The position numbers and the translations under genes are program-made. A DNA stretch of 64,000 bases from Brevibacterium spongiae (lineage in GTDB: Bacteria > Actinomycetota > Actinomycetes > Actinomycetales > Brevibacteriaceae). Location: NCBI RefSeq assembly GCF_026168515.1, contig NZ_CP093443.1, positions 3,720,001 to 3,784,000 on the forward strand. The letters are read 5' to 3'. Below are positions 1 to 8,107 of this stretch, in pieces. The notes below the pieces were generated by a model. That model was given only the letters and a program-made list of their open reading frames with translations, ran no database searches and was not told where the DNA came from. The stretch's first letter is position 1. Each line of letters begins with the position of its first letter.

Positions 1-273
1 CACGGACGTCTCGGGTCTCTCGGCTGCGGCGAGGGCGATCGATCGGGAGCTGTGGGAGAAGAAGTCGACGGCCTGGCGCGCGTTCATCGTCATCCGGTTG
101 ACGCAGTCGACGAGGACATCGCTGCCCTCGGCCGCCTCGGCGACGCCGTGACCGGTGTACGTGTCGACTCCCGTTCCGCGGTGGGCGGAGATGACCGGGT
201 GGTCGCGTGAGCGCAGCTGTTCGACGAGGCGGGTTCCGAACGTTCCGGTGGCTCCATAGACGGTGATCTGCAT
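1..273 (-). CDS. NAD(P)-binding (NmrA/atypical SDR) protein, C-terminus beyond window
   Basis: The first 91 residues are visible, starting at the ATG complementary to 271-273. They open with MQITVYGATGTFGTRLVEQL, a beta strand followed by the GxTGxxG dinucleotide-binding loop of atypical short-chain dehydrogenases (NmrA type). A second strand with DVLVDCVNRMT follows. Such proteins bind NAD(P)H as redox sensors or reductases, and no substrate can be named. The rest lies off the left edge. The segment AEAAEG contains one copy of the window-wide decamer CCGCCTCGGC (132-141). Confidence 0.7.
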   Translation of the reverse strand, partial: MQITVYGATGTFGTRLVEQLRSRDHPVISAHRGTGVDTYTGHGVAEAAEGSDVLVDCVNRMTMNARQAVDFFSHSSRSIALAAAERPETSV

Positions 274-297
274 GGTGTTCCGACCTCTCAGACGCCA

Positions 298-328
298 CAC
301 GGGCGGACCCTCATCGAGCCCGCCCGTG
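298..328 (-). terminator. Hairpin terminator after DUF4097-like gene
   Basis: CACGGGCGG (298-306) and CCGCCCGTG (320-328) are perfect 9-bp arms around a 13-nt loop, 14 nt beyond the stop codon of the leftward gene at 342. There is no T-tract, which is common for actinobacterial terminators. Confidence 0.6.
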
Positions 329-341
329 CGCCGGTCGTGTC

Positions 342-1277
342 TCAGTTCTGGTTGACCGTGACCATACCAGTGTCGGCTGTGGCCGAGATCGGCACGAGGG
401 TCTTGCCCTCGGCGTCCTTCGGGTCCTTGCTGACATCGAATTTCTTCAGATCCGAGGCCAGCTCCACCGAACCGTCGTTCGACTTCGCGTTGATCCGGTA
501 GAGGAAGTCCTCGTCCGATCGCTCATTGGCCAGCTTGAGGTTCGGCAGGAGGAGTTCGATCGATCCTTCATCGGTCTTCGTCGTGATGCCCCCTGCCGGC
601 ACCGTCTCGTCGGCGAAGTCGAGGTCGATGGTTCCCGTCGAGGTGACTGCCTCGAGGCGATCGGTGACGGTGAGGTCCTCGCCGTCGATGGCGCCGACCC
701 CGGTCTTCGCCTCCACGGTCTTGAAGGTGCCCTCGAGGGATGTCGCACCCCAGTCGGTCGAGGTGTGCAGCCGGTCGGCTTGGCCGGAGATCGACAGCGC
801 CCCGCCGTCGGTGTCGGCGAAGATCTCCGAGTAGCGGCCGTTGACGTCGAACTGACCGTAGTTGCCGTCGAGGTCGAGCTTGAGGTCACCGGCGATGTCG
901 GTGGGGACGGTGACCGTCATCCGTGCGTTTTCGAGCTTCTGACGGTTGGCCAGGACCACCTCGGCGACGGAATCTCTGTTCTTGACCTTGAGGTCCGCGG
1001 AACTGTCACGGGGGCCGGTGGCGGTGAGTTCGACGGTGGGCTCGGCGATGTTGGCGGTCTTGATGTCGACGGAGGCGCCCGTGCCGAGCTTGATCTTGAG
1101 TTCCTGCATCGCGCCGGGCAGGGTTTCGTTCGCCTCGATCTTGCCGTAGTTGAGGCGGGAGGCGCCGTGCGCGGTGGTGACGATGACGGGGATGAGGAGG
1201 ACGACGGCGGCGAGGATGATCAGGGTCACCCGCAGACCGAGTCGAGCGGATTCGCTGATGCGAACTGTGGCAGGCAT
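342..1277 (-). CDS. Membrane-anchored DUF4097-like (putative adhesin) protein
   Basis: The 311-residue protein has a short basic N-terminus, one hydrophobic segment (about residues 16-38, LRVTLIILAAVVLLIPVIV) and a long extracytoplasmic region. That region is rich in short beta strands and Asp/Gly turns (GDLKLDLDGNYGQFDVNG, VTSTGTIDLDF), the right-handed beta-solenoid look of the DUF4097 putative adhesin family. The start follows the stop of the response-regulator gene by one base, so it is the last gene of a kinase-regulator-effector operon. Its expression is probably controlled by that pair. Stress sensing or envelope binding is plausible, but the function is unknown. Confidence 0.7.
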   Translation of the reverse strand: MPATVRISESARLGLRVTLIILAAVVLLIPVIVTTAHGASRLNYGKIEANETLPGAMQELKIKLGTGASVDIKTANIAEPTVELTATGPRDSSADLKVKNRDSVAEVVLANRQKLENARMTVTVPTDIAGDLKLDLDGNYGQFDVNGRYSEIFADTDGGALSISGQADRLHTSTDWGATSLEGTFKTVEAKTGVGAIDGEDLTVTDRLEAVTSTGTIDLDFADETVPAGGITTKTDEGSIELLLPNLKLANERSDEDFLYRINAKSNDGSVELASDLKKFDVSKDPKDAEGKTLVPISATADTGMVTVNQN

Positions 1278-1278
1278 T

Positions 1279-1923
1279 CTAGGCTCCGAGGAATGTGAGG
1301 ACGGCGAGGACTCGGCGGTTGTCCGAGGTGTCGGCGGTGAGGCCGAACTTCGTGAACACCGAGGAGATGTGCTTCTCGACGGCGCCGGCGCTGAGGTAGA
1401 GCGTCCGGGCGATCGCGGCATTCGATTTGCCTTCGGCCATGAGCTGGAGGACTTCGAGTTCGCGGGGACTCAGGGTCGACAGGCCGTCTTTCTTCCGGGT
1501 GCGCACGAGGATCTGGGAGACGACCTCGGGGTCGAGGACGGTGCCTCCCGACGCGACCTCGTCGACGGCTGCGAGGAAGTCTTCGACATCGGCCACGCGA
1601 TCCTTGAGGAGGTAGCCGAATCCGCCGGTGTTCTCGGCGATGAGTTCGGACGCGTACTGCTCTTCGACGTATTGGCTGAACACGAGGACCTTGACGTCCG
1701 GGTTCTGCTTGCGGATGAGGACTGCGGCGCGGATGCCTTCGTCGGTGAACGTCGGGGGCATGCGCACGTCGATGACGGCGAGGTCCGGCGGATCGTTGTG
1801 GACGACGGCGAGGAGTTCGTTCGCGTCGGGGACGGCGGCGATCACCTCATGTCCGGCGTCGGCGAGGAGTCGTTCGAGTCCGGCCCGCAGGACGGCAGAG
1901 TCTTCAGCGATTACGATGCGCAT
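1279..1923 (-). CDS. NarL/LuxR-family response regulator
   Basis: The 214-residue protein has an N-terminal receiver domain (acidic pair E7/D8, phospho-acceptor D52 in VIDVRMPP, K-containing LLKDRV) and a C-terminal LuxR helix-turn-helix (LSPRELEVLQLMAEGKSNAAIA, about 150-205). The ATG at 1921-1923 was chosen because the receiver fold starts immediately (MRIVIAEDS); longer readings add only low-complexity Arg-rich sequence. It overlaps the kinase 3' end by 13 nt, so the two are translationally coupled and the kinase is its cognate partner. The likely target is the operon itself, including the DUF4097-like gene. Confidence 0.92.
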   Translation of the reverse strand: MRIVIAEDSAVLRAGLERLLADAGHEVIAAVPDANELLAVVHNDPPDLAVIDVRMPPTFTDEGIRAAVLIRKQNPDVKVLVFSQYVEEQYASELIAENTGGFGYLLKDRVADVEDFLAAVDEVASGGTVLDPEVVSQILVRTRKKDGLSTLSPRELEVLQLMAEGKSNAAIARTLYLSAGAVEKHISSVFTKFGLTADTSDNRRVLAVLTFLGA

Positions 1924-4055
1924 GGCACCTCCACAACTACAGTCGTTGGCCCACCTGCGGGGCTGGTCAGGTTCAGTGTGCCACGGGCGGCTTCGACGCG
2001 GTCGATGAGACCGGCGATGCCGGTATGCCGTCCGGACCGGTCGACGCGTGCTCCGCCGTGGCCGTTGTCGGTGACGACGATCTGCACGCCGGCCTCGGTC
2101 GGGGCGATGAACACGCCGGCGTGAGTGGCTCCGGAGTGTTTGGCGATGTTCGTCAGGCATTCGGCGACAACGAAGTAGGACACTGCTTCGGCTTCTCGTC
2201 CGATCCTGCCTTCGAGTCGGACGTCGACGTCGACGGGGATCGCCGACCGGCCGGCCAGGGCCGACACAGCCGCGTCGAGTCCGCGGTCGGTGAGCACTGC
2301 GGGGTGGATGCCGCGGGCGAGCTGGCGCAGTTCGTTGACGATGCCCTTGGCTTCGGTGTGGGCTTCGGCGACGAGCTCCTTGGCACGTTCGGGGTCGGAG
2401 TCGATCTTCGTCTTCGCCATTCCCAGGGTCATGGTCAGTGCGACGAGGCGGGGCTGGGCTCCGTCGTGGAGGTCGCGTTCGATGCGCAGCCGTTCGGCGG
2501 CGGCCGCCTCGATGCCGGCCATGCGTGCCCGGTCGAGTTCGGTGACCTCGGCTTGCAGCGCCACCGTGCGGGCCGGGGCCAGCAGCGCCCGGTCGAGGGC
2601 ACGGTCGAGGTAGGGCGCGAACCAGAGGATGGCCAGGGAGCTGGCGAGCACGATGACCGAGCCGATGGCGACGCCGAGGCGGGCCGATCCTTCGATGGTG
2701 GAGCTGACGAAGAAGGCGTTGACGCCGTAGGGGTTGATGGCGGCGAAGAGGCCGTAGAGGGATCCGCAGATGCCGGCGAGGGTGCCGCCGACGATGATCG
2801 CTCCGAGCAGCATCTTGATGTAATGATGGGCGGTCGAGCGCCAGAAGGCGCCGGATTTCACCTGCAGCCAGCGGTTGTGGAGGAAGCGGCCGAAGCCGGG
2901 TTCGCGGGTGCTGCTTTCGATCTTCGGGACCGGGATCTTGTCACCGTAGACGAGTTCGGCACGGTAGCGTTCGGCGATGTTCGCACCTTGCTGGACGAGG
3001 ATCCAGGCGAGGAGGGCGAGCACGCCGAGGCCGAGCGCGAAGATGCCGCCGATGCCGGTGAACAGCAGTCCGAGCGGCACCCAGGCCCAGATCACGGCGA
3101 GGACAGCGGAGAGCACGAGGTTCGCGACGCCGATGAAGCCAGTGGGTCGCTTGGGCCAGGTGATGGGGCCGTCGGCGGGGATCTCCGTGACGTCGTCCCG
3201 GTCCAGCGGCAGGGATCCGGTGACCGGTGCATAGGAGACCGGTTCGGGTCGCGGCTTCCTTCGCCGAGGCGGCCGTGGGCCCGGGATCGGGCCCGCGTTG
3301 GGGACGCGGTTGGGGTTGGGGTACGGGGCGGCGTTGGGGTGCGGGCCGGCGTTGGGGTGCGGGGCGCCGTTGGGTCCGGGGTTGGGACCAGTGTGCGGCA
3401 TCGCCATTCCCGGCTGGGGATGGTGGGCTTGGCCCGGGTGCTGAGGGTAGCGGGGCTGCGGGTTCGGCTGACCGGTCGGTCCGTAGAGTGCCTGACCTGC
3501 GGGACCGTAGGTGCCAGCGGGTGCCGGGTAGGTGCGAGGTGCGGCATTGTTCGGGGATGCGGGGCCGGCGGTTGCCTTCGGCGCCCGCGTGGGGCGCGGG
3601 GCCTGATCGTAGGCGCGGGTCGGAGCCTGTGCGTACTGCCGGGTCGGGGCCTGCGGATGCTGCCGGGGCGGCTGACCAGGTGCAGAGCCGGATGACTCCG
3701 GGGACTGTTCCGGTGTCCGCGGGTGCTGCCGGGTCGATCCGGTTGCGAAAGGCACCTCGAGATCGAGCGGCTTGGTCCGGAACTCTCCGGCCTGGCTGGC
3801 AGTCGCCGCCTCAACCTCAGCGGTCGGCGGCGCGTTGACGATCGCCTCGGCGCTGATGGACTCTTCGCGAACTGATTCGGTGGGGGACGAATCGGGAGCC
3901 GAATCCTCCGGGGATTCGTCGACAGGGGATGCTTCGATAGGGGACGCTTCGGCTGGTTCGCCTGACGACGTATCAGCCTCGGGGGTCTGAGTCTCCATCG
4001 GATCGGTGCCCTGTGGCTCCTGATCCTCGGGGTTCTCGGGGGTCTTCTCACTCAT
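1911..4055 (-). CDS. Sensor histidine kinase with long proline-rich N-terminal arm
   Basis: The protein has 714 residues. Residues 1 to about 300 are disordered: acidic/Ser-rich first, then Pro/Gln/Tyr-rich with repeats such as QAPTRQYAQAPTRAYDQAP and PHPNAGPHPNAAPYPNPN. Two hydrophobic hairpins follow, with the layout of the actinobacterial Sensor domain (PF13796-like). Next come a HisKA_3 dimerisation helix with the phospho-acceptor His at about 530 (ERDLHDGAQ) and a HATPase domain (N-box AECLTNIAKH, G-box DNGHGG). It autophosphorylates and passes phosphate to the regulator at 1279. The start at 4055 is followed directly by the acidic arm; longer readings run into non-coding-looking sequence. 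Confidence 0.9.
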   Translation of the reverse strand: MSEKTPENPEDQEPQGTDPMETQTPEADTSSGEPAEASPIEASPVDESPEDSAPDSSPTESVREESISAEAIVNAPPTAEVEAATASQAGEFRTKPLDLEVPFATGSTRQHPRTPEQSPESSGSAPGQPPRQHPQAPTRQYAQAPTRAYDQAPRPTRAPKATAGPASPNNAAPRTYPAPAGTYGPAGQALYGPTGQPNPQPRYPQHPGQAHHPQPGMAMPHTGPNPGPNGAPHPNAGPHPNAAPYPNPNRVPNAGPIPGPRPPRRRKPRPEPVSYAPVTGSLPLDRDDVTEIPADGPITWPKRPTGFIGVANLVLSAVLAVIWAWVPLGLLFTGIGGIFALGLGVLALLAWILVQQGANIAERYRAELVYGDKIPVPKIESSTREPGFGRFLHNRWLQVKSGAFWRSTAHHYIKMLLGAIIVGGTLAGICGSLYGLFAAINPYGVNAFFVSSTIEGSARLGVAIGSVIVLASSLAILWFAPYLDRALDRALLAPARTVALQAEVTELDRARMAGIEAAAAERLRIERDLHDGAQPRLVALTMTLGMAKTKIDSDPERAKELVAEAHTEAKGIVNELRQLARGIHPAVLTDRGLDAAVSALAGRSAIPVDVDVRLEGRIGREAEAVSYFVVAECLTNIAKHSGATHAGVFIAPTEAGVQIVVTDNGHGGARVDRSGRHTGIAGLIDRVEAARGTLNLTSPAGGPTTVVVEVPCAS

Positions 4056-4187
4056 AGCAAATACGCTACGGGAGTCGAAGTCGCGCGGACAGCACGAAGA
4101 CCTCCGACCCCGCGTCGGGTTTTCCCCACAAACCGTGACCGCCCCCACTGCCGTGCCCTCGAGCGGCCGTTCCCAGCCACTTCCGGC

Positions 4188-4376
4188 GCCGCAGCGCGAG
4201 CATCCGGCACCGCAACCCAGCGCGGTCGACGCCGCAGCGCGAGCATCCGTCACCGTTCGCTCGATATCACCCCGGTGCAACGGGTGGTTATCGCGCGAAC
4301 GGTGACGGGTACCCAAGCACCGGGAGGACAAGCCGCTCACGGGAGGCAGAGTCGCTACCGGTGGCGGATGCTCGCG
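4188..4376. repeat. Three copies of a CGCGAGCATCCGnCACCG repeat in a spacer
   Basis: The 328-bp gene-free stretch 4056-4383 holds a 25-bp element (core CGCGAGCATCCG-K-CACCG) at 4188-4212 and again, with one mismatch, at 4231-4255. An 18-bp inverted copy lies at 4359-4376. The flanking sequence shows no plausible start codon or coding bias. The repeats surround the hairpin at 4250-4305. Origin is unknown. Confidence 0.6.
4250..4305 (-). terminator. Imperfect inverted repeat downstream of trans-sulfuration gene
   Basis: TCACCGTTCGCTCGATA (4250-4266) pairs with TATCGCGCGAACGGTGA (4289-4305) with one mismatch around a 22-nt loop. It lies 80-130 nt beyond the stop of the leftward gene at 4384, a likely site for transcript ending. 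It could instead belong to the upstream region of the kinase operon that starts at 4055. Confidence 0.45.
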
Positions 4377-4383
4377 GTGGAGG

Positions 4384-5700
4384 CTAGGCCGGCACCGTCA
4401 CGGCGACCGGAGCGCCGGCCACTGCGTTGCCGGCTGTACCGTTACCTGCTGTCGCGTCGTTGCCTGCTGCGTCGTTGGCCGCCGCGTTCCCGGACTCACC
4501 GGCAGCGCCGACCGTCGCGTCGAAGGCCTGGGCGAGGTCGGCGAGGATGTCGTCGATGTCCTCGATGCCGACCGACAGTCGGATGAACGCGCCGTCGATG
4601 CTCAGCTCGCAGTCGGCGACGGCCAGATGCGTCATCGTCGCCGGGTGGTCGATGAGCGACTCGACTCCCCCAAGCGATTCAGCCAACGTGATCAGCCGAG
4701 TGTTCGCCACCAGCGCCAGCGCTCGCTCTTCGGTGTCGGTGCGCAGGGAGACCACTCCCCCGAACCCGCTCATCTGCCGCTTCGCCACCTCATGGCCCGG
4801 ATGCGAGGGCAGTCCCGGGTAGACCACCTCGGTGACTTCGTCGCGGGTTTCGAGCCATTCGGCCACGGCCTGCGCGTTTTCGCAGTGGGCCTTCATCCGC
4901 ACCGGCAGGGTCTTGATCCCGCGCCTGGTCAGCCACGCATCGAACGGAGAGATTCCCAGACCGACGGAGGCGAGGTGGCTCTCCAAGCGGTCAACCACCT
5001 CGGCGGCACGGGGACAGCTGGTTCCGTCGCCGGCGAGCACTGCACCGCCGATGACGTCGGAATGACCGTTGATGAACTTCGTCGTCGAGTGCACGACGAC
5101 ATCGGCGCCCAGCTCCAAAGGGCGCTGCAAGATCGGGGTCGCGAACGTCGAGTCGACGACCAGCAGCGCATTCGCCGCGTGAGCGAGGCGGGCCGCCTCG
5201 GCGATGTCGATGATGTCGAGTCCGGGGTTGCTCGGGGACTCCGCCCAGACGATCGCGGTGTTCTCATTGATCGCCGCGGCCAAGGCAGATGTGTCGGTGA
5301 GGTCGACGGTGCGGATGACCACGCCCCACCGCACGTATTCGTTCTGCAGCAGGCGGAAGGTTCCGCCGTAGACATCGCGCGGCAGGATGACCTCGTCGCC
5401 GGGACGCAGCAGTGCGGAGAAGACAGCGGCCCCGGCGGAGGTTCCCGAATTCAGGGCCGCGGCGAAGGAGGCATTCTCCAACTCGCACAGGGCCTGTTCG
5501 AGATCGCTGCGGTTCGGGGTGCCTGTGCGCGCGTAGTCGAATCCGGCGCGGGTCGTTCCCGGGGTGTCCATCATGAAGGTCGAAGTCTGGAAGATCGGGG
5601 CCACGACCGAACCGGTGTGCGCCTCGGGCATAGCTCCCGAGTGCACCGATCGAGTCGAGATTCCGGCGGGTGAGGTGGGTTCGAAGATGTGTGAACTCAC
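4384..5700 (-). CDS. metB: Trans-sulfuration enzyme (cystathionine gamma-synthase/lyase family)
   Basis: PLP-dependent enzyme of the Cys/Met metabolism family, which joins or splits cystathionine in methionine/cysteine exchange. The internal aldimine lysine is in STTKFINGHSD. The N-terminal TSTF and YARTGTPNRSDLE segments and the SGTSAGAA loop are typical. The GTG at 5698-5700 is the chosen start because AAGGAAGGA lies 6 nt before it; an in-frame GTG 18 nt upstream would bury that site. At 438 residues it is about 50 longer than usual, because of an Ala/Asn/Gly-rich tail (about 400-438). Synthase versus lyase cannot be settled by eye. A perfect hairpin sits just upstream. Confidence 0.85.
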   Translation of the reverse strand: MSSHIFEPTSPAGISTRSVHSGAMPEAHTGSVVAPIFQTSTFMMDTPGTTRAGFDYARTGTPNRSDLEQALCELENASFAAALNSGTSAGAAVFSALLRPGDEVILPRDVYGGTFRLLQNEYVRWGVVIRTVDLTDTSALAAAINENTAIVWAESPSNPGLDIIDIAEAARLAHAANALLVVDSTFATPILQRPLELGADVVVHSTTKFINGHSDVIGGAVLAGDGTSCPRAAEVVDRLESHLASVGLGISPFDAWLTRRGIKTLPVRMKAHCENAQAVAEWLETRDEVTEVVYPGLPSHPGHEVAKRQMSGFGGVVSLRTDTEERALALVANTRLITLAESLGGVESLIDHPATMTHLAVADCELSIDGAFIRLSVGIEDIDDILADLAQAFDATVGAAGESGNAAANDAAGNDATAGNGTAGNAVAGAPVAVTVPA

Positions 5701-5715
5701 GGCGGATCCTTCCTT

Positions 5716-5754
5716 CACTGATGGTCACCGCTGCTTCCGCGGTGACCATCAGTG
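5716..5754 (-). promoter_or_regulatory. Perfect 16-bp inverted repeat ahead of metB-like gene
   Basis: CACTGATGGTCACCGC (5716-5731) is exactly complementary to GCGGTGACCATCAGTG (5739-5754) across a 7-nt loop, ending a few bases before the AAGGAAGGA ribosome-binding site. The position suits either an operator dyad or a 5'-UTR hairpin controlling translation. It does not resemble any SAM or cobalamin riboswitch that I know. Confidence 0.6.
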
Positions 5755-5860
5755 TGATCCGGCGACAACCGTGCGTGCGCGCCCGGTGACGCGCAAAGTC
5801 ACTGCATGTCATATGTCGTTGATCGTCGTCATTTTTCGACGCGGAAGGTCATCATCCCTC

Positions 5861-5987
5861 GCCGAGGCGGCCCTCCCTCACGACCGATCGTTCCCTCGCC
5901 GAGGCGGCCCTCCGATCCGTGCACACGCGACGTGATCGTCGGCCATCCCCGCCGAGGCGGCCGTCCGTCACGACCGGTCGTTCCCTC
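5861..5987. repeat. 37-bp direct repeat carrying GCCGAGGCGGCC
   Basis: In the gene-free stretch 5755-6001, a 37-bp unit beginning GCCGAGGCGGCC and ending CGTTCCCTC occurs at 5861-5897 and 5951-5987 with three differences. A lone GCCGAGGCGG lies between them at 5898-5907. The second unit contains the perfect palindrome ACGACCGGTCGT. No gene is evident. Confidence 0.65.
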
Positions 5988-6001
5988 AGCCACATGGCCG
6001 T

Positions 6002-8107
6002 TCACCCGGCCAAGAGCTCCCGATGATCGGCCCCCAACGAGACGGCGTCGAGGATCGTCGCGGCGATGCGCTCATTGTCGGCGAATACCGGGGCTCCCGT
6101 GTGCGGGCGGCTGAAGGCCTCGGCCGTCGACCCGGAGACCGCAGGACCGAGAAGGAACAGATCCTTCTGCACCCGACCGTGCGCGTCGAGGGCGCGGCCG
6201 GCCCCATCGGTGCGCAGCTTCGCATGCGCCGTGGTTTCGAGCAGCAGTCGGCCATCCGCGCGCAACGATGCGAGGACCGGATCGGCGGCCTTCTCCGCGG
6301 ACTGCCGGGCCAGGCGGGCATCGACGAGATGAGTGAAGGTCTTCGCCTCGGGATGGGCCGTGGAGCGGGCGGTGAACCCGGAGTTGTCGGCCTCGATGCT
6401 CAGTCCGGGGCCGAGGAACCGGACGAGTCCCGCCTCGTGGAGGGCGAGGATCTGCTTGACCCGCACCGGCGGCGGTCCGCTGCCGATGAACGAGAACAGA
6501 GAATGGAATCTGCCTTCGATGAACTCCGTGCGATCGCTGTGGCTGACTCGTCCGTCGCGCACCAGCATCCTCACCGCCACATAGGACTTGACCAAGGCCT
6601 CGAATACCGCGAGATCGGCCGAGTGGTGCACATCGGCGCTGCGGGCCAGGCGGTCTTCGATGTGCTTGCGCACCCCGGCTTCGGCGGTCTTGGCGTCATC
6701 GCAGCGCAGGTGATCCAGCGGCCGGTCGAGTCCGGCAAGGTCGAAGAGGTCGTCCGGATCATCGATGACCGTTCGCGCCGCGGCGGCGATTGCTTCGACG
6801 TTCGCACGGTGCTGGTTCGTCCCGATCGCCGCGCGGGGGACCTCGCCTGCGCTGTCAGCTCCGACACGTTCGGCGGAGCCTGCGAGCACGTGTTCAGCGG
6901 AGCCTGCGAGCGCGTGTTCAGCGGAGACTGCGAGCACACGATCGGCAGCTGCATCGATCCTCTCCAGCAGTTCGGGGGCGTCGATTCCGCGTTTCCACAG
7001 CAGATGTGCGTAGTGGGCGTGGGTGAGTTCGAGTTCGAACAACGGTGCGAGCACCGTCGCGAAGTCGATGGTCTGAGTGCCGGCGCCGAGGCGGTTCAGA
7101 TAGCGCAGTTCGACGGGTGGGGCGCCGGGGACGTCGGCTCGGCTGTAGCCGAGTTTCGGACTATAGGAGACTCCGCGGGAGGATCCGACCCACAGCACTG
7201 GTTCGGCCCCCGAGGGATGGTAGTGCAGCCGGCGTCCGTCCTCGACGAATTCACCGCCGCGACCTTCGGTGACCATGACCATGAAGTCGAGGAACGCGAG
7301 CCCGAAACCGCGGGTGAGCACCTCGGCGCCGGCGGGAATGCTGCTGAAGTCGAGATCGGCGGTGTACCCGGGCCCCTGATAGTACAGACCATCACCCGCC
7401 TCACCCGCCGAGGCGGCCGCGCGGTCGGCCAGCACCGCATCCTCCTCTGCGGTGTGCATATCGAGGTGCCCCTGCGCCGAGACAAGGACGCCGGTGGCGA
7501 TCTGTGTACCGTCTGCGGTCGCGACAACGTAACCGCGGTCATCATCGGCACGGCGCACCGCCTCGGCGCGGGTGCGGTGGATGTGCACCTCGGCTTCGAG
7601 ACGGTCGAGGGCGGTCTCGAAGGCCGCGGACAGGTAGTGGCCCTGGACCCGACGGCTGGCGAAGGACTGGGAGTCAAGCGCAGCCGCCTCGTTACCGAGG
7701 CCGGCCTCGATCAGTCGGGTCCGGCCGGGACCGTGGATCCACTCGTGCAGGGTCGGTCCCATGATCCCGGGATTCTCGAGGCGGCAGCTCTCATCGGGGA
7801 AGATCGTGATGTCCTCGGTGCGCGAGTTCATCCACAGGTGCGGCGACTGCGCGGTCCGCCAGATCCGCCCGGCACCTGCCGGGAACGGGTCGATGAGGTG
7901 AATGCGCAGACCCGCCCCGGCGTTCGGTCTCGCTGCAATCGCGAGCAGGATGCCCAGGGTCTTCGGACCGGCCCCGATGAACGTGAGGTCGGCGCGGTGC
8001 CTGCCCGAGCCGGGCGCCGTTGACGCGAACGCATCGCCGGCGGGTGTCGTCGACGTATCAGCGCCGGTCGTGAGATCGGCCGACTCCGGGGTCTTACGCA
8101 TCGGCAT
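6002..8107 (-). CDS. Large FAD/NAD(P)-binding oxidoreductase (NAD_binding_9 type)
   Basis: The 701-residue protein has a disordered N-terminus (about 1-38), then the Rossmann fingerprint DLTFIGAGPKTLGILLAIAA and further motifs of the FAD-NAD(P)-binding family PF13454 (WRTAQSPHLWMNSRTEDI, VLVSAQGHLDMH). The chemistry is probably flavin-dependent hydroxylation or reduction of a small molecule. It is the last gene of the importer/monooxygenase operon, overlapping the preceding gene by 14 nt, which ties it to the same substrate. Residues around 385-410 are an Ala/Ser/Glu-rich insert made by a 24-bp tandem repeat. No single family name gives a substrate. Confidence 0.75.
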   Translation of the reverse strand: MPMRKTPESADLTTGADTSTTPAGDAFASTAPGSGRHRADLTFIGAGPKTLGILLAIAARPNAGAGLRIHLIDPFPAGAGRIWRTAQSPHLWMNSRTEDITIFPDESCRLENPGIMGPTLHEWIHGPGRTRLIEAGLGNEAAALDSQSFASRRVQGHYLSAAFETALDRLEAEVHIHRTRAEAVRRADDDRGYVVATADGTQIATGVLVSAQGHLDMHTAEEDAVLADRAAASAGEAGDGLYYQGPGYTADLDFSSIPAGAEVLTRGFGLAFLDFMVMVTEGRGGEFVEDGRRLHYHPSGAEPVLWVGSSRGVSYSPKLGYSRADVPGAPPVELRYLNRLGAGTQTIDFATVLAPLFELELTHAHYAHLLWKRGIDAPELLERIDAAADRVLAVSAEHALAGSAEHVLAGSAERVGADSAGEVPRAAIGTNQHRANVEAIAAAARTVIDDPDDLFDLAGLDRPLDHLRCDDAKTAEAGVRKHIEDRLARSADVHHSADLAVFEALVKSYVAVRMLVRDGRVSHSDRTEFIEGRFHSLFSFIGSGPPPVRVKQILALHEAGLVRFLGPGLSIEADNSGFTARSTAHPEAKTFTHLVDARLARQSAEKAADPVLASLRADGRLLLETTAHAKLRTDGAGRALDAHGRVQKDLFLLGPAVSGSTAEAFSRPHTGAPVFADNERIAATILDAVSLGADHRELLAG
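6876..6947. repeat. In-frame 24-bp tandem repeat inside the FAD protein gene
   Basis: GAGCCTGCGAGCACGTGTTC plus AGCG is repeated at 6876-6899 and 6900-6923 (one change), with a degenerate third unit from 6924. It encodes an eight-residue period of the type SAEHVLAG. The length could vary between strains without breaking the frame. Confidence 0.7.
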
